Source of the DNA: CAWEEP01 sp963808125
Lineage (GTDB): Bacteria > Chloroflexota > Dormibacteria > Aeolococcales > Aeolococcaceae
Reading direction: 5' to 3'
Length of the DNA: 51,596 bases
Assembly: GCA_963808125.1 (NCBI GenBank)
Contig: CAWEEP010000044.1
Coordinates: 1 to 51,596, forward strand
Part shown: positions 1-8,099 of the stretch, piece by piece
How the letters are laid out: the number at the start of each line of letters is the position of its first letter
Position numbering within the stretch: position 1 is the stretch's first letter
Notes under the pieces: generated by a model
The model's input: only the letters and a program-made list of their open reading frames with translations
The model's database searches: none
What the model was told of the DNA's origin: nothing
Position numbers and translations under genes: made by a program

Positions 1-664
1 GTCGATGATCTGCTCGTAGCTGAGGTGGTCGGGCCCGCCGATGGAGACGACGCCGCGGCTCGGCCCCCTCTCCAGCGCCAGCGCGATGCAGCGCGCGACG
101 TCGGCGGCCGCGATTGGCTGGAAGAGGGCGCGCCCATCCCCCGCGATGGGCAGGGAACAGAAGGGCGGCACGCGCCGGACCAGCGTGGCCAGCTTGGTGA
201 AGAATCCGTCGCCCGGGCCGAAGATGACGCTGGAGCGGATGACGGTGTACGGAACCCCGCTGATGCGCACCGCCTGCTCGCCGGCCCACTTGCTGTCGAG
301 GTAGGGATAGCCGGGGTCGGTGCCGGCCCCGATGGCGCTGAGGTGGACGAAGTGGCCGACCCCCGCCTCCGCTGCCGCCGTCGCCGCGTTGGCCGTGCCC
401 AGGCGGTTGACCGAGTCGAAGGTCTGCCTGCCCCCGCTCGACGATGATCGCGGCGAGGTGCACCACGGCGTCGCATCCGGCGAAGGCGTCGGCGAGGCCG
501 GCGCCGGTGACGAGGTCGGCGGAGGCGACGCTCACATCGGCCCCGGCGATGCCGCCCTTGCGGACTCCGCGGGACACAAGGACCACCTCGTGGCCGCGGC
601 GGTCGAGCAGCCTGGCGACGTGGGTGCCGACGAATCCGGTGCCGCCGGTGATGGCGATGCGCAT
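1..664 (-). CDS. NAD(P)-dependent epimerase/SDR, NDUFA9-like (incomplete, one frameshift)
   Basis: Extended short-chain dehydrogenase of the complex I NDUFA9-like/NmrA type, probably binding NAD(P)H without a known substrate. The N-terminus reads MRIAITGGTGFVGTHVARLL, a Rossmann GxxGxxG nucleotide site. Further on a YLDSKWAGE segment supplies the YxxxK pair, followed by VIRSSVIFGPGDGFF. The gene runs off the left edge, so the C-terminus is missing. The frame breaks between about 424 and 436, beside a run of five C: after HLAAIIVERG the family sequence resumes one frame over as TFDSVNRLGTANAA. I read this as one extra or two missing bases. The ATG at 664 lies 9 nt after a TATGCT -10 hexamer. 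Family assignment is fairly sure; the biological role is not. Confidence 0.8.
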   Translation of the reverse strand, partial: MRIAITGGTGFVGTHVARLLDRRGHEVVLVSRGVRKGGIAGADVSVASADLVTGAGLADAFAGCDAVVHLAAIIVERGQADLRLGQPPGHGQRGDGGSGGGGRPLRPPQRHRGRHRPRLSLPRQQVGRRAGGAHQRGSVHRHPLQRHLRPGRRILHQAGHAGPARAALLFPAHRGGWARPLPANRGRRRRALHRAGAGEGAEPRRRLHRRARPPQLRADHR

Positions 665-673
665 CGTGGAGCT

Positions 674-679
674 AGCATA
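674..679 (-). promoter_or_regulatory. -10 hexamer of the SDR gene (near-leaderless)
   Basis: TATGCT on the minus strand ends 9 nt before the ATG at 664, so the transcript should start within a few bases of the start codon. No convincing -35 and no Shine-Dalgarno are visible. The rest of the gap to 785 shows nothing recognisable. Confidence 0.45.
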
Positions 680-785
680 TTCGATCGTCGCCGCAGCACG
701 TGATCGGCGGTGGGACGTCGACTGGCGGCGCTGATCCACTCCCGCTGCGAGGCCCCGGCCGTGGGCCTGGCGGTCGATCTGTAGA

Positions 786-1384
786 GTGGCGCATGCGACC
801 CCCTCGCACCCGGCCCGCAGCTCGACCCGCCACGCCTTCCAGCGCGCGGTTCTCGCCGCGGCGGCGGCGCTGCTGGCATGCGTTGCCGGCTGCGGCAGCG
901 CGACGCCGGCGCCGTCACCGGCCGCAGCCACGGCGGCGGCGAGCGCCTCGTCCTCGCCTCCCGCGACGACGGCGACGCCCGCGGTCGGCTGCCCCTCCGC
1001 CGCCACCGTCGCTGCCGCCCTGGACCTGACGCCTCCGGCCCCGACCGCGACCGTCATGCCCGAGGGTGTCCTCTGCGATTACCCGTTCGGCACAAAAGAC
1101 GTCCTCATCACCCTGATCCCCGGTGTCACCGCGTCGATCTTCAGCACGGCGGAGGTGGCGGTGGAGACGTTTCAGAAGCAGTTCACCGGGGTGTCGGCGA
1201 TCACCTTCTCACCGGTGTCGGGAGTGGGCGACCAGGCGTACTCGTACTCGTACCTCGACGGCGGTGTCACCGAGGACGGCATCCTCGCCGTGAACGGAAC
1301 GGATTACGCCGGTGTCTCGTGCACCGGGACGACCGTGCCGCTGAAGCAGATCGTGGCCTTCGTCACCCAGATCCTGGGGGGTGA
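786..1384 (+). CDS. Lipoprotein, paralogue 1 of 3
   Basis: Small secreted lipoprotein of unknown function, first of three tandem paralogues. A hydrophobic signal ends in the lipobox VAGC, followed by an Ala/Ser/Pro/Thr-rich linker and a globular domain of about 140 residues with the shared marks CPSA, LCDYPFGTKDVLI, SGVGDQAYSYSY, DGILAVNGT and QILG. The paralogues stop right after L-L-G. Here the open frame runs on past 1500, but the end lies in a run of six G, and one indel there would use the TGA at 1382-1384, so I end the gene there. The start is uncertain: GTG at 786 is the only one in frame, while an ATG at 793 (another frame) sits better behind a possible -10, TAGAGT. The domain resembles DUF3558-like actinobacterial lipoproteins by pattern only. 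Confidence 0.7.
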
Positions 1385-1504
1385 CCGGGGCGCGGTCGCG
1401 GAGCGTTCCCAAATCGAGCGCGGGCGGTTCCGGCTCGGTCGCCACTTCCCTGCGTCGGGTCATTCGGCCCTAAGCGGTGCGGGACTTCGCCCGGGTTCGG
1501 ATGG

Positions 1505-1510
1505 TACAGT
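1505..1510 (+). promoter_or_regulatory. -10 hexamer of lipoprotein 2 (leaderless)
   Basis: TACAGT ends 6 nt before the ATG at 1517 and no Shine-Dalgarno lies in between. The transcript would start at or beside the start codon. Confidence 0.45.
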
Positions 1511-1516
1511 TATCAC

Positions 1517-2110
1517 ATGACTCCTTTGACCACGATCGACGGCCCATCCCAGCCGGCGCGGAAGCGCCTCTACCAAGTCGCGGGAGCGGCGCTGTTCTGC
1601 TGCCTGGCCCTCGCAGCCTGCGGCAGTTCGAGCACCGGCTCCTCGACCGGCACACCCGGGGGCTCCACCCCCGCCGGGTCCACCTCCCTGCCCGCGTCGA
1701 CGCCGACGCCCGCGTCGGCCGGCACGCTGTCGTGCCCGTCGGCCAGCACCGTGGGCGGCGCGCTCGGCATCACCGTCCCGGCGCCGAGCACGGGCGATAC
1801 CACCGGCACCGAGATCTCGTGCAACTACCTCGCCGGCACCTCCGACGTCCTGATCGTCGAGGACACCAGCGTGGCCGCGTCGTACGTCGCGTCGGCTGAG
1901 GCGTCGCTGGCGGCCAGCCAGGCTGGCCTTGCCTTCACCTCCGTGTCCGGCGTGGGTGATTCGGCGTACTCGTACTCGTACTCCATCGGCGGGTTGACCG
2001 CGCAGGGCATCCTGGCCACCAAGGGATCGACGTTCATCGGCGTGTACGCCACGGCGACGACGGCGACCCTGGACCAGATCAAGTCCCTCGTCAACACCCT
2101 CCTCGGGTAG
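1517..2110 (+). CDS. Lipoprotein, paralogue 2 of 3
   Basis: Predicted exported lipoprotein of 197 residues. A basic N-terminal region and hydrophobic stretch end in the lipobox LAAC (Cys 36 or so), followed by a low-complexity Ser/Thr/Gly/Pro linker of about 40 residues. The globular domain shares with its two neighbours LSCPSASTVGGALGI, ISCNYLAGTSDVLIV, SGVGDSAYSYSYS, GILATKGSTFIGVY and a C-terminal NTLLG. Two cysteines (SCPS and SCNY) are conserved in copies 2 and 3 and may form a disulfide. It has its own leaderless-type promoter and is followed by a strong hairpin. The function is unknown; DUF3558/LpqN-like folds are a guess from length and layout. Confidence 0.8.
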   Translation: MTPLTTIDGPSQPARKRLYQVAGAALFCCLALAACGSSSTGSSTGTPGGSTPAGSTSLPASTPTPASAGTLSCPSASTVGGALGITVPAPSTGDTTGTEISCNYLAGTSDVLIVEDTSVAASYVASAEASLAASQAGLAFTSVSGVGDSAYSYSYSIGGLTAQGILATKGSTFIGVYATATTATLDQIKSLVNTLLG

Positions 2111-2117
2111 GTGAGGC

Positions 2118-2148
2118 GGCGCGCCCGGCCACAGCGGCCGGGCGCGCC
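2118..2148 (+). terminator. Hairpin terminator after lipoprotein 2
   Basis: A perfect 13-bp stem (2118-2130 with 2136-2148; left arm GGCGCGCCCGGCC) with a 5-nt loop starts 8 bases after the stop codon. There is no U-run, as often in GC-rich actinobacterial genomes, so termination is inferred from stem strength and position. Confidence 0.55.
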
Positions 2149-2190
2149 ACGCCCCACGGCGCGGAGCAGAGCGCCCGGGGGGAGGTGAGA

Positions 2191-2196
2191 TAGAGT
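2191..2196 (+). promoter_or_regulatory. -10 hexamer of lipoprotein 3 (leaderless)
   Basis: TAGAGT ends exactly 7 nt before the ATG at 2204. A GGAGGTGA run lies upstream of the hexamer, too far from the ATG to act as a ribosome site if transcription starts here. Confidence 0.45.
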
Positions 2197-2203
2197 CCCT
2201 CGC

Positions 2204-2782
2204 ATGAACTCTCTGTCATCTCCCGAAGGCTCTCTGTCCCGGCCGCGGCGGCATGTCCTGCGCGGCGCGGCCGTCCTCGCGCTCCTCGGACTGGCGGCCT
2301 GCGGAGCCTCCAGCACCTCCTCGTCGGCGAAGGCCGGCACCGCGGGAGGGACGCCGACCCCCGCGGTCTCCACGCCGACGCCCTCCACTGCCGCGACGCT
2401 GTCCTGCCCGTCCGCGGCCACCGCCGGAGCGGCCCTGGGCCTGACCCTCCCGGATCCCACCTCGACCGCCCTGGGCTTGAGCGGTGTCGAGTGCAACTAC
2501 CTGAGCGGCACGTCCGACGTGCTGATCATCCTGGTGAACGACGTCCCGGCGGCCTACCTCAGCACCGCTGAAGCGTCGTTCGCCGCCACCCAGTCGAATC
2601 TGAACTTCACCGCGGTGTCCGGCATCGGCGACGAGGCGTACTCGTACTCGTACGCGCTGGGCTCGAACACCGCCGAGGGCATCCTGGCGGTGAAGGGGAC
2701 GAGCTTCGTCGGCCTCTACTGCACCGCCACGACCGCGACCATGGCCCAGGTCCAGGTGTTGGTGAAGCAGCTTCTCGGATAG
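2204..2782 (+). CDS. Lipoprotein, paralogue 3 of 3
   Basis: Predicted exported lipoprotein of 192 residues. The N-terminus has several arginines, then a short hydrophobic core ending in the lipobox LAAC. A Ser/Thr/Pro linker leads to the same domain as the two upstream genes: LSCPSAATAGAALGL, ECNYLSGTSDVLII, VSGIGDEAYSYSYAL, GILAVKGTSFVGLYC and VKQLLG. The striking Y-S-Y-S-Y motif is common to all three. Each copy seems to have its own -10, so the set is a tandem duplication rather than one operon. The function is unknown; an envelope role is inferred only from the lipobox. Confidence 0.8.
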   Translation: MNSLSSPEGSLSRPRRHVLRGAAVLALLGLAACGASSTSSSAKAGTAGGTPTPAVSTPTPSTAATLSCPSAATAGAALGLTLPDPTSTALGLSGVECNYLSGTSDVLIILVNDVPAAYLSTAEASFAATQSNLNFTAVSGIGDEAYSYSYALGSNTAEGILAVKGTSFVGLYCTATTATMAQVQVLVKQLLG

Positions 2783-2915
2783 GCTCGCCCGGACCGGTCC
2801 TGCCCCGGCGGCAGACGGCGGAGGCCCGGGATGCCGCCCCGGGGCTCCGGCCGCCCGCGGCATCTCGGCTCTGTCGCAGATCGCTGACGCCTCCTCTCCC
2901 CGGCGGCCCCCCTCC

Positions 2916-2951
2916 TATGCTCACGCTGGACTTCCTCCGGCCGTTCAGGAG
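2916..2951 (+). promoter_or_regulatory. -10 hexamer and ribosome site of the Tim44-like gene
   Basis: TATGCT at 2916-2921 could be the -10, giving a leader of about 30 nt. AGGAG at 2947-2951 lies 6 nt before the ATG at 2958 and fixes that start. The rest of 2783-2915 shows no gene. Confidence 0.5.
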
Positions 2952-2957
2952 ACCCCG

Positions 2958-3731
2958 ATGCCCGATGCCGTCGACGACCACGACAGCAAGACCGACCGCC
3001 TCACACGCTTCGGCGAGAGCAGGACGGGACACGCCGCCGAGCACCTGGTGCCCTTCTCAGGGGCCATCTCACGCGACACGGAGCAGGTCGCTTCCGATCT
3101 CGACGAGGAGGATCGCCGCGACCAGCAGATGTACCAGGAGGTCGACAAGGACTTCCACGCGCAGCCTCCCGCCGAGGCGATCGGCGTTGACCTCACCGCC
3201 ATCAGGGCGGTCGATCCCCAGTTCGACGACTTCGCCTTCCGCTCCATCGCCAGGGAGACCTTCAACAAGGTGCGCGAGGCCCGCAGCACCGAGCACCTCG
3301 ATGAGGCGGACGCCCTGCTCAGCCCGGCAATGGAGGCTGAGGTGAAATCGGAGGTCGGCGGCGACGTCGCCGCCCATCGTCACCATCTCCTCCCCGGGCT
3401 CGAGGTCGACGAGGCCATCATCGTCGAGGCGGCGGTGACGGACGGTCGCGAGGTGATCGACGTCCGCCTCGAGGTGGCCGGCGAGGAGCTGGAACGCGAC
3501 GACGCCACGCTCGCGGTGGTCTCCGGCGACGACACGGTGCGCCGCTGGTCGGAGCTGTGGCGCTTCGAGCGCGACCCCTCCGTGGACAGCTCCCAGACCG
3601 ACCGCGAGCACACGCTGAAGTTCGGCGACGGCGGCTGGCTGGTGGCCCATGGCGGCTGGGTGGTGACGACGATCGAGCGGCTCCCCGCTCCGCCGCCGGC
3701 CGCGCCACCGCTGGCGCCCCCGACCGCCTAG
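2958..3731 (+). CDS. Tim44-like domain protein
   Basis: Soluble protein of 257 residues with no signal or membrane segment. Residues 1-75 are charged and probably disordered. From about residue 80 (DPQFDDFAFRSIARETF) to 235 the sequence follows the Tim44-like/MRPL45 layout: a helix that begins FxxFAFR.IA...F.KVREAR, a middle 'LSPAMEAEV', then antiparallel strands with VEAAVTDGREVIDVRL and a closing RWSELWRFERDPS...W.V. In bacteria such domains occur in membrane-associated proteins of poorly known role. The C-terminus is a Pro/Ala tail. The start is set by AGGAG at 2947. The gene stands alone between the lipoproteins and the AIM24 gene. Confidence 0.65.
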   Translation: MPDAVDDHDSKTDRLTRFGESRTGHAAEHLVPFSGAISRDTEQVASDLDEEDRRDQQMYQEVDKDFHAQPPAEAIGVDLTAIRAVDPQFDDFAFRSIARETFNKVREARSTEHLDEADALLSPAMEAEVKSEVGGDVAAHRHHLLPGLEVDEAIIVEAAVTDGREVIDVRLEVAGEELERDDATLAVVSGDDTVRRWSELWRFERDPSVDSSQTDREHTLKFGDGGWLVAHGGWVVTTIERLPAPPPAAPPLAPPTA

Positions 3732-3842
3732 CCCTCGCTCCTCATCGAGCGTGCGGCGGCCTGCCCCCACCGGGCGGCCGTGCCGCCTCGCCGGGATCGT
3801 CGCGAGCCCACCACGCCGGCGTCCGGCCGGCGGCATCGCGCA

Positions 3843-3872
3843 TAGAATCGAGCCCACCACCCCCCTCAGGAG
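3843..3872 (+). promoter_or_regulatory. -10 hexamer and ribosome site of the AIM24-like gene
   Basis: TAGAAT (3843-3848) is a good -10. AGGAG (3868-3872) lies 8 nt before the ATG at 3881 and only 2 nt before the in-frame ATG at 3875, so the second is the better start. Confidence 0.55.
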
Positions 3873-3880
3873 AGATGTTC

Positions 3881-4648
3881 ATGGACGCTCGTGTCATTGG
3901 CACCACCATGCCGGTTCTGGAGGTGGCGCTGAATCCAGGCGAGGCCGTCTTCTCCGAGTTCGGCGAACTCTCGTGGATGACCGCCTCCATCCAGATGCGG
4001 ACGTCCACCCAGGCCGGCGGCGGCGGTGGCATCGGCGGCGTCTTCAAGCGTGCCGTCGGTGGCGGCTCGCTCTTCATGACCGAGTACACGGCCCAGGCCC
4101 AGCCCGGCCTGGTCTCCTTCGCCGCCAAGGTGCCCGGCTCCATCTTCCCGATCGACGTGGCGCCGCAGCCCGGAATGACCTTCATGGCCTGCCGCCATGC
4201 CTTCGTCTGCGGCATGCAGGGCGTCGTGCTCTCGGCCGGGTTCCAGCAGAAGCTCGGTGCCGGCATCTTCGGCGGCAACGGCTTCATCCTCCAGAAGGTG
4301 GCCGGCCAGGGCCGTGCCTGGATCGAGCTGTCAGGCGAGGTGCTGACCTTCGACCTGGCTCCCGGCGAGGTCATGCGGGCGCATCCCGGTCATGTCGGCC
4401 TCTTCCAGGACACCGTGCAGTTCGGCATCACCACGGTTCCCGGCATCAAGAACAAGTTCTTCGGCGGCGACGGCATCTTCCTGGCCCAGCTGACCGGCCC
4501 CGGCCGCGTCTGGCTGCAGTCCATGCCGCTGCCGATCCTGGCGCACGCCATCGGCGAGTATCTCGGCGATCAGGGCGGCGCCCAGAATGCGGTCGCGGGC
4601 GGTGCCGCCGGCGGCCTCATGGGCGGCCTGATGGGACGTCAGTTCTAG
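3881..4648 (+). CDS. AIM24/TIGR00266 family protein
   Basis: Protein of 255 residues matching the bacterial AIM24 family (beta-sandwich, tryptophan-RNA-binding-attenuator-like fold). Family marks are LNPGEAVFSEFGELSWMT near the N-terminus, a glycine run followed by FKRAVGGGSLFMTEYTA, PGSIFPIDV, the central Q-K-L-G-A-G-I-FGGNGF block, GEVLTFDLAPGE with HPGHVGLF, and a final GGDGIFLAQLTGPGRVWLQ. A Gly/Ala-rich tail (GGAAGGLMGGLMG) closes it. No membrane span is clear. The biochemical function is not established; mitochondrial AIM24 supports inner-membrane organisation. The frame stays open far upstream to 3557, but AGGAG spacing and family length favour 3881. Confidence 0.85.
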   Translation: MDARVIGTTMPVLEVALNPGEAVFSEFGELSWMTASIQMRTSTQAGGGGGIGGVFKRAVGGGSLFMTEYTAQAQPGLVSFAAKVPGSIFPIDVAPQPGMTFMACRHAFVCGMQGVVLSAGFQQKLGAGIFGGNGFILQKVAGQGRAWIELSGEVLTFDLAPGEVMRAHPGHVGLFQDTVQFGITTVPGIKNKFFGGDGIFLAQLTGPGRVWLQSMPLPILAHAIGEYLGDQGGAQNAVAGGAAGGLMGGLMGRQF

Positions 4649-4684
4649 CGACGTCGCGGGATCCGGATGGATCCCACGACGGCC

Positions 4685-4716
4685 GGGCGGCGCCCCCCTC
4701 GACGGGGGCGCCGCCC
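4685..4716. terminator. Bidirectional hairpin between AIM24 gene and cimA
   Basis: A perfect 13-bp GC stem (4685-4697 with 4704-4716) with a 6-nt loop lies between the convergent ends of the AIM24 gene (stop 4648) and cimA (stop 4747). No U-tract follows on either strand. Confidence 0.55.
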
Positions 4717-4746
4717 GAGGCGGACCCCTCCGAGGGGCCCCCGCCG

Positions 4747-6357
4747 CTACTCGGCGGTGACCGCCGCCGCAGCCTCCGGGGCTGGCTCCTGGCCGCGCCG
4801 GCGGAACTCGACGATGGCGTACTCGAAAGCGTCGGCGAGGGCGATCCAGGACGCCTCGATGACGTTGCCGCTGCAGCCCACCGTGCTCCAGCGGCGGCGG
4901 TGGTCGCCGCTCTCGACGAGCACGCGGACCTGGGATGCGGTGCCGTCCCGCCCGTCGAGGACGCGCACCTTGTAGTCGAAGAGCTGAGTGGCGGCGATCT
5001 CGGGGAAGTCGGGGGTGAGCGCCTTGCGCAGTGCCGCGTCGAGGGCATTGATGGGGCCGTTGCCCTCGGCGGCGGTGTGCACCACGCGGCCGTCCACCTG
5101 GACCTTGACGGTCGCCTCGCAGACGACGGCCCGGCCCTCGCGCTGCTCGACGAGGGCGATGAAGTCGATGAGCGTGAACGGCGGGCGGTGGCCCTGGGCG
5201 CGGTGGACCAGCAGCTCGAAGGAGGCCTCCGCCCCTTCGAAGGAGTAGCCGAGATGCTCCAGATGCTTCACCTGGTCGGCGACCTTGCGCGCCAGGGCGG
5301 GATCGTCGTCGAGGTCGACGCCGAAGTCGGCCGCCTTGGTGACGACGGTGGCCCGGCCGGAGAGGTCGCTGACCACCGTCTGGCGGAGGTTGCCGACCAG
5401 CTCGGGCTCGATGTGCTGGTACGTGTAGGCGGCCTTGGCCATGGCGTCGGCGTGCTGGCCGCCCTTGTGGGCGAAGGCGGCGGTGCCGATGTAGGGGGCG
5501 TAATGGGGCGGCGCCACGTTGGCGATCTCGGCGACGTCGCGGGCGATGGTGGTGAGCCGCCGCAGCTGCTCGTCGCTCACCACCGGGATGCCCATCTTCA
5601 GCTGGAGGTCGGGGATGAGGGTGCAGAGGTTGGCGTTCCCGGTGCGTTCCCCGTATCCGTTCACGCAGCCCTGGACCTGCACCACGCCGGCGCGGACGGC
5701 GGCCAGGGAGTTGGCGACGGCGCAACCGGCGTCGTCGTGGCAGTGGATGCCCAGCACCGGGCCGAAGCGGGCGACCGCCTCGGTGACGACGCCTGCGATG
5801 GCGTCGGGGAGGAACCCGCCGCGCGTGTCGCACAGCACCACGCGCTCGGCACCGCCGCCCAGCGCCGCCTCGATGCAGCGCAGCGCGTAGTCGGGGTTGC
5901 TCAGATGCCCGTCGAAGAAGTGCTCGGCGTCGAAGATGACGCGGCGGCCGTTGTCCACCAGCCAGCGCACCGAGGAGGCGATCATGCGCAGGTTCTCGTC
6001 GTGGCTGGTGCGCAGGACGTCGGTGACCTGGCGGTCCCAGCTCTTGCCGACCAGGCAGAGCATGGGGGCGCCGGAGTCGAGCAGGACGCGCAGCTGGGTG
6101 TCCTCGTGCGCCGCGACGTTGGGGCGGCGGGTGGCGCCGAAGGCGGAGAGGACCGCATGGTTGAGCTGGTGACCGCGCATCTGGGCGAAGAACTCGGTGT
6201 CGGTGGGGTTGGCGCCGGGCCATCCCCCCTCGATGGCGGAGACGCCCAGCAGGTCGAGCTGCTCGGTGATGCGCAGCTTGTCGGAGACGGAGAAGTTGAG
6301 GCCGACGCCCTGGGCGCCGTCGCGCAAGGTGGTGTCGTAGAGCTCCAGACGGGTCAT
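4747..6357 (-). CDS. cimA: (R)-citramalate synthase
   Basis: Condenses pyruvate with acetyl-CoA to citramalate, opening the threonine-independent route to 2-oxobutanoate and isoleucine. At 536 residues it has the length of the CimA (TIGR00977) branch of the isopropylmalate synthase family. The TIM-barrel shows YDTTLRDGAQGVG at residues 7-19, SAIEGGWPGANPTDTEFF, HCHDDAGCAVANS (metal-binding histidines) and FAHKGGQHADA. The C-terminal third is a LeuA-type allosteric domain with GNGPINALDAALR and GTASQVRVLVES. GGWPG in place of the AGFP of LeuA separates it from isopropylmalate synthase. Its ATG overlaps the leuB stop by 4 nt (ATGA), making it last in the operon. The downstream enzymes LeuCD and LeuB can also process citramalate. 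Confidence 0.93.
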   Translation of the reverse strand: MTRLELYDTTLRDGAQGVGLNFSVSDKLRITEQLDLLGVSAIEGGWPGANPTDTEFFAQMRGHQLNHAVLSAFGATRRPNVAAHEDTQLRVLLDSGAPMLCLVGKSWDRQVTDVLRTSHDENLRMIASSVRWLVDNGRRVIFDAEHFFDGHLSNPDYALRCIEAALGGGAERVVLCDTRGGFLPDAIAGVVTEAVARFGPVLGIHCHDDAGCAVANSLAAVRAGVVQVQGCVNGYGERTGNANLCTLIPDLQLKMGIPVVSDEQLRRLTTIARDVAEIANVAPPHYAPYIGTAAFAHKGGQHADAMAKAAYTYQHIEPELVGNLRQTVVSDLSGRATVVTKAADFGVDLDDDPALARKVADQVKHLEHLGYSFEGAEASFELLVHRAQGHRPPFTLIDFIALVEQREGRAVVCEATVKVQVDGRVVHTAAEGNGPINALDAALRKALTPDFPEIAATQLFDYKVRVLDGRDGTASQVRVLVESGDHRRRWSTVGCSGNVIEASWIALADAFEYAIVEFRRRGQEPAPEAAAAVTAE

Positions 6358-7443
6358 GACGGGGTCCCCACGGTGGCGAGGTGGCGGCCGGTCTCACGGC
6401 GCACGGCCTCGCCGATGGCCCGGGTCGTGGCCGTGCCGCCGATGTCGCGGCTCAGCACGTCCTCGGTGATGCAGTCGTCCACGGCCGATTCCACGGCCTG
6501 GGCGAGGTCCTCGCGGTGCAGCGAGTGGCGGAGGAGGAGGGCCACGGAGAGAATGGCGCCATAGGGGTTGGCGATGCCACGCCCGGCGATGTCCGGCGCG
6601 CTGCCGTGGATTGGCTCGTAGAGGCCGGGCACCCCGTCGCCCAGGGATGCCGAGGGCAGCATGCCCAGGGAGCCGCCGAGGGCGCCGGCCTCGTCGCTCA
6701 GGATGTCGCCGAAGAGGTTCTCCGTCACCACGACGTCGATGTCGGTGGGGCGAAGGATCAGCTTCATGGCGAAGGAGTCGACGAGCTGGTGTTCCAGGGT
6801 CACCTCGGGGAACTCCGCCCAGTCGCGTGACGGTGTCGCGCCACAGCTGGCTGGTGATGAGCACGTTGGCCTTGTCGACGGAGGTGAGGCGGCGCCGGCG
6901 GCCCATGGCCAGCGAGAAGGCGATGCGCGCGACGCGCTCCACCTCGGCGACGCTGTACACGGTGGTGTCGCGCGCCGTCTCGGTGGGCCCGCTGCCCGTC
7001 CTCTCCCGCGGCTCGCCGAAGTAGGCGCCCCCGGTGAGCTCCCGGACGATGAGCATGTCGGTGCCGCGCACCACCTCGGGACGCAGGGTGGTGTGGTCGG
7101 CGAGGCGCGGGTGAACCCGCACCGGCCGCAGGTTGGCGAAGACGCCCAGCCCGCTGCGCAGCCCCAGCAGGCCCGCCTCGCAGCGCTGCTTGCCGCGGAG
7201 GTGGTCCCACTTCGGTCCACCGACGGCGCCGAGCAGGACGGCGTCGGCCCCCCGGCAGGCGGCGAGGGTCGCGTCGGGGAGAGGCCGGCCGGTCTCGTCG
7301 ATGGCGCGGCCACCCACCGGGCGCTCCTCCACGGCGAGGTCGAGCCCGGCCTCGTCGCAGACCAGCGAGAGGACGGAGAGGGCCACCTCGGTGACCTCCG
7401 GCCCCACGCCGTCGCCGGGCAGTGAGACGACGCTGACGCTCAT
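6354..7443 (-). CDS. leuB: 3-isopropylmalate dehydrogenase (one frameshift)
   Basis: NAD-dependent oxidative decarboxylation of 3-isopropylmalate in leucine synthesis, and probably of the citramalate-derived homologue. The N-terminal part has VVSLPGDGVGPEVT, ADAVLLGAVGGPKWD, and the substrate-binding block LRSGLGVFANLRPVRVHP with IVRELTGGAYFGEPRER. The frame breaks near 6828-6832: after SQLWRDTVTR the family sequence continues one frame over as WAEFPEVTLEHQLVDSFAM, then VVTENLFGDILSDEAG and EPIHGSAPDIAGRG. One base is missing or two are extra. Both halves are conserved, so an error in the sequence is likelier than a dead gene. The start overlaps the leuD stop by 4 nt and the end overlaps cimA by 4 nt. 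Confidence 0.92.
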
Positions 7444-8099
7444 CGGCCGCCTCCCGGGGTGGCCGCCGCCCGCGCCGCGGGCTCCGCCTTCGGACGGAAG
7501 AGATCGGGCATCCAGGCCGGCCGTCCCGCCTCGAAGGCGGTGATCTCCGCCTCGTGCTGGAGCGTCAGACCGATGTCGTCGAGGCCGTCGAGCAGGCAGT
7601 GGCGTTCGAAGGCGTCGAGGCCGAAATGGAAGCGGAGGTCGCCGGCGGACACCGTCTGCGCCTCGAGGTCGACGACCCCTGTGACGCCGGGCTGCTCGGT
7701 GGCGAGGTCGAGGAGCTGGCGCACCTCGTGCTCCGGCAGGATGACGGGGAGCAGACCGACCTTGAGCGCGTTGTTGCGGAAGATGTCGGCGAAGGAGGGG
7801 GCGACGACGGCGCGGAACCCCTGGTCGGCGAGCGCCCACACGGCGTGCTCCCGCGACGATCCGCAGGCGAAGTTCTTCCCCGCCACCAGCAGGCTGCCGC
7901 TGCGGTACTCGGGCTGGTTGAGCACGAAGTCGGGACGCTCGGCGCCCGTCTCGTCGTACCGCCAGTCGTTGAAGAGGAAGGGGCCGTACCCCGATCGCTC
8001 GATGCGCTTGAGGAACTGCTTGGGGATGATCTGGTCGGTGTCCACGTCCGAGCGGTCGAGGGGGACGAGCACACCCTGCTCGCGGCGGAAGGGCTTCAT
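7440..8099 (-). CDS. leuD: 3-isopropylmalate dehydratase small subunit
   Basis: Small subunit of isopropylmalate isomerase; pairs with LeuC to interconvert 2- and 3-isopropylmalate. The protein has 219 residues, close to the usual 190-210, with a short Ala-rich tail. It shows VPLDRSDVDTDQIIPKQFLK near the start, FNDWRYDE, the aconitase swivel-domain signature FACGSSREHAVWAL, and FADIFRNNALKVGLLPV. The ATG at 8099 overlaps the leuC stop (ATGA) and the stop overlaps the leuB ATG in the same way, showing translational coupling in the order leuC-leuD-leuB. Confidence 0.95.
   Translation of the reverse strand: MKPFRREQGVLVPLDRSDVDTDQIIPKQFLKRIERSGYGPFLFNDWRYDETGAERPDFVLNQPEYRSGSLLVAGKNFACGSSREHAVWALADQGFRAVVAPSFADIFRNNALKVGLLPVILPEHEVRQLLDLATEQPGVTGVVDLEAQTVSAGDLRFHFGLDAFERHCLLDGLDDIGLTLQHEAEITAFEAGRPAWMPDLFRPKAEPAARAAATPGGGR

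Noticed and set aside
3751..6564. A plus-strand open frame of 937 codons across the AIM24 gene and cimA
   Set aside because: Arg/Gly/Ala/Asp-rich translation without domain signal, antisense to the clear cimA gene; long stop-free shadow frames are expected at this GC content. The same holds for long antisense frames at 4331-6397, 14872-16743, 36240-38033 and the shadows over ilvB and dnaE2.
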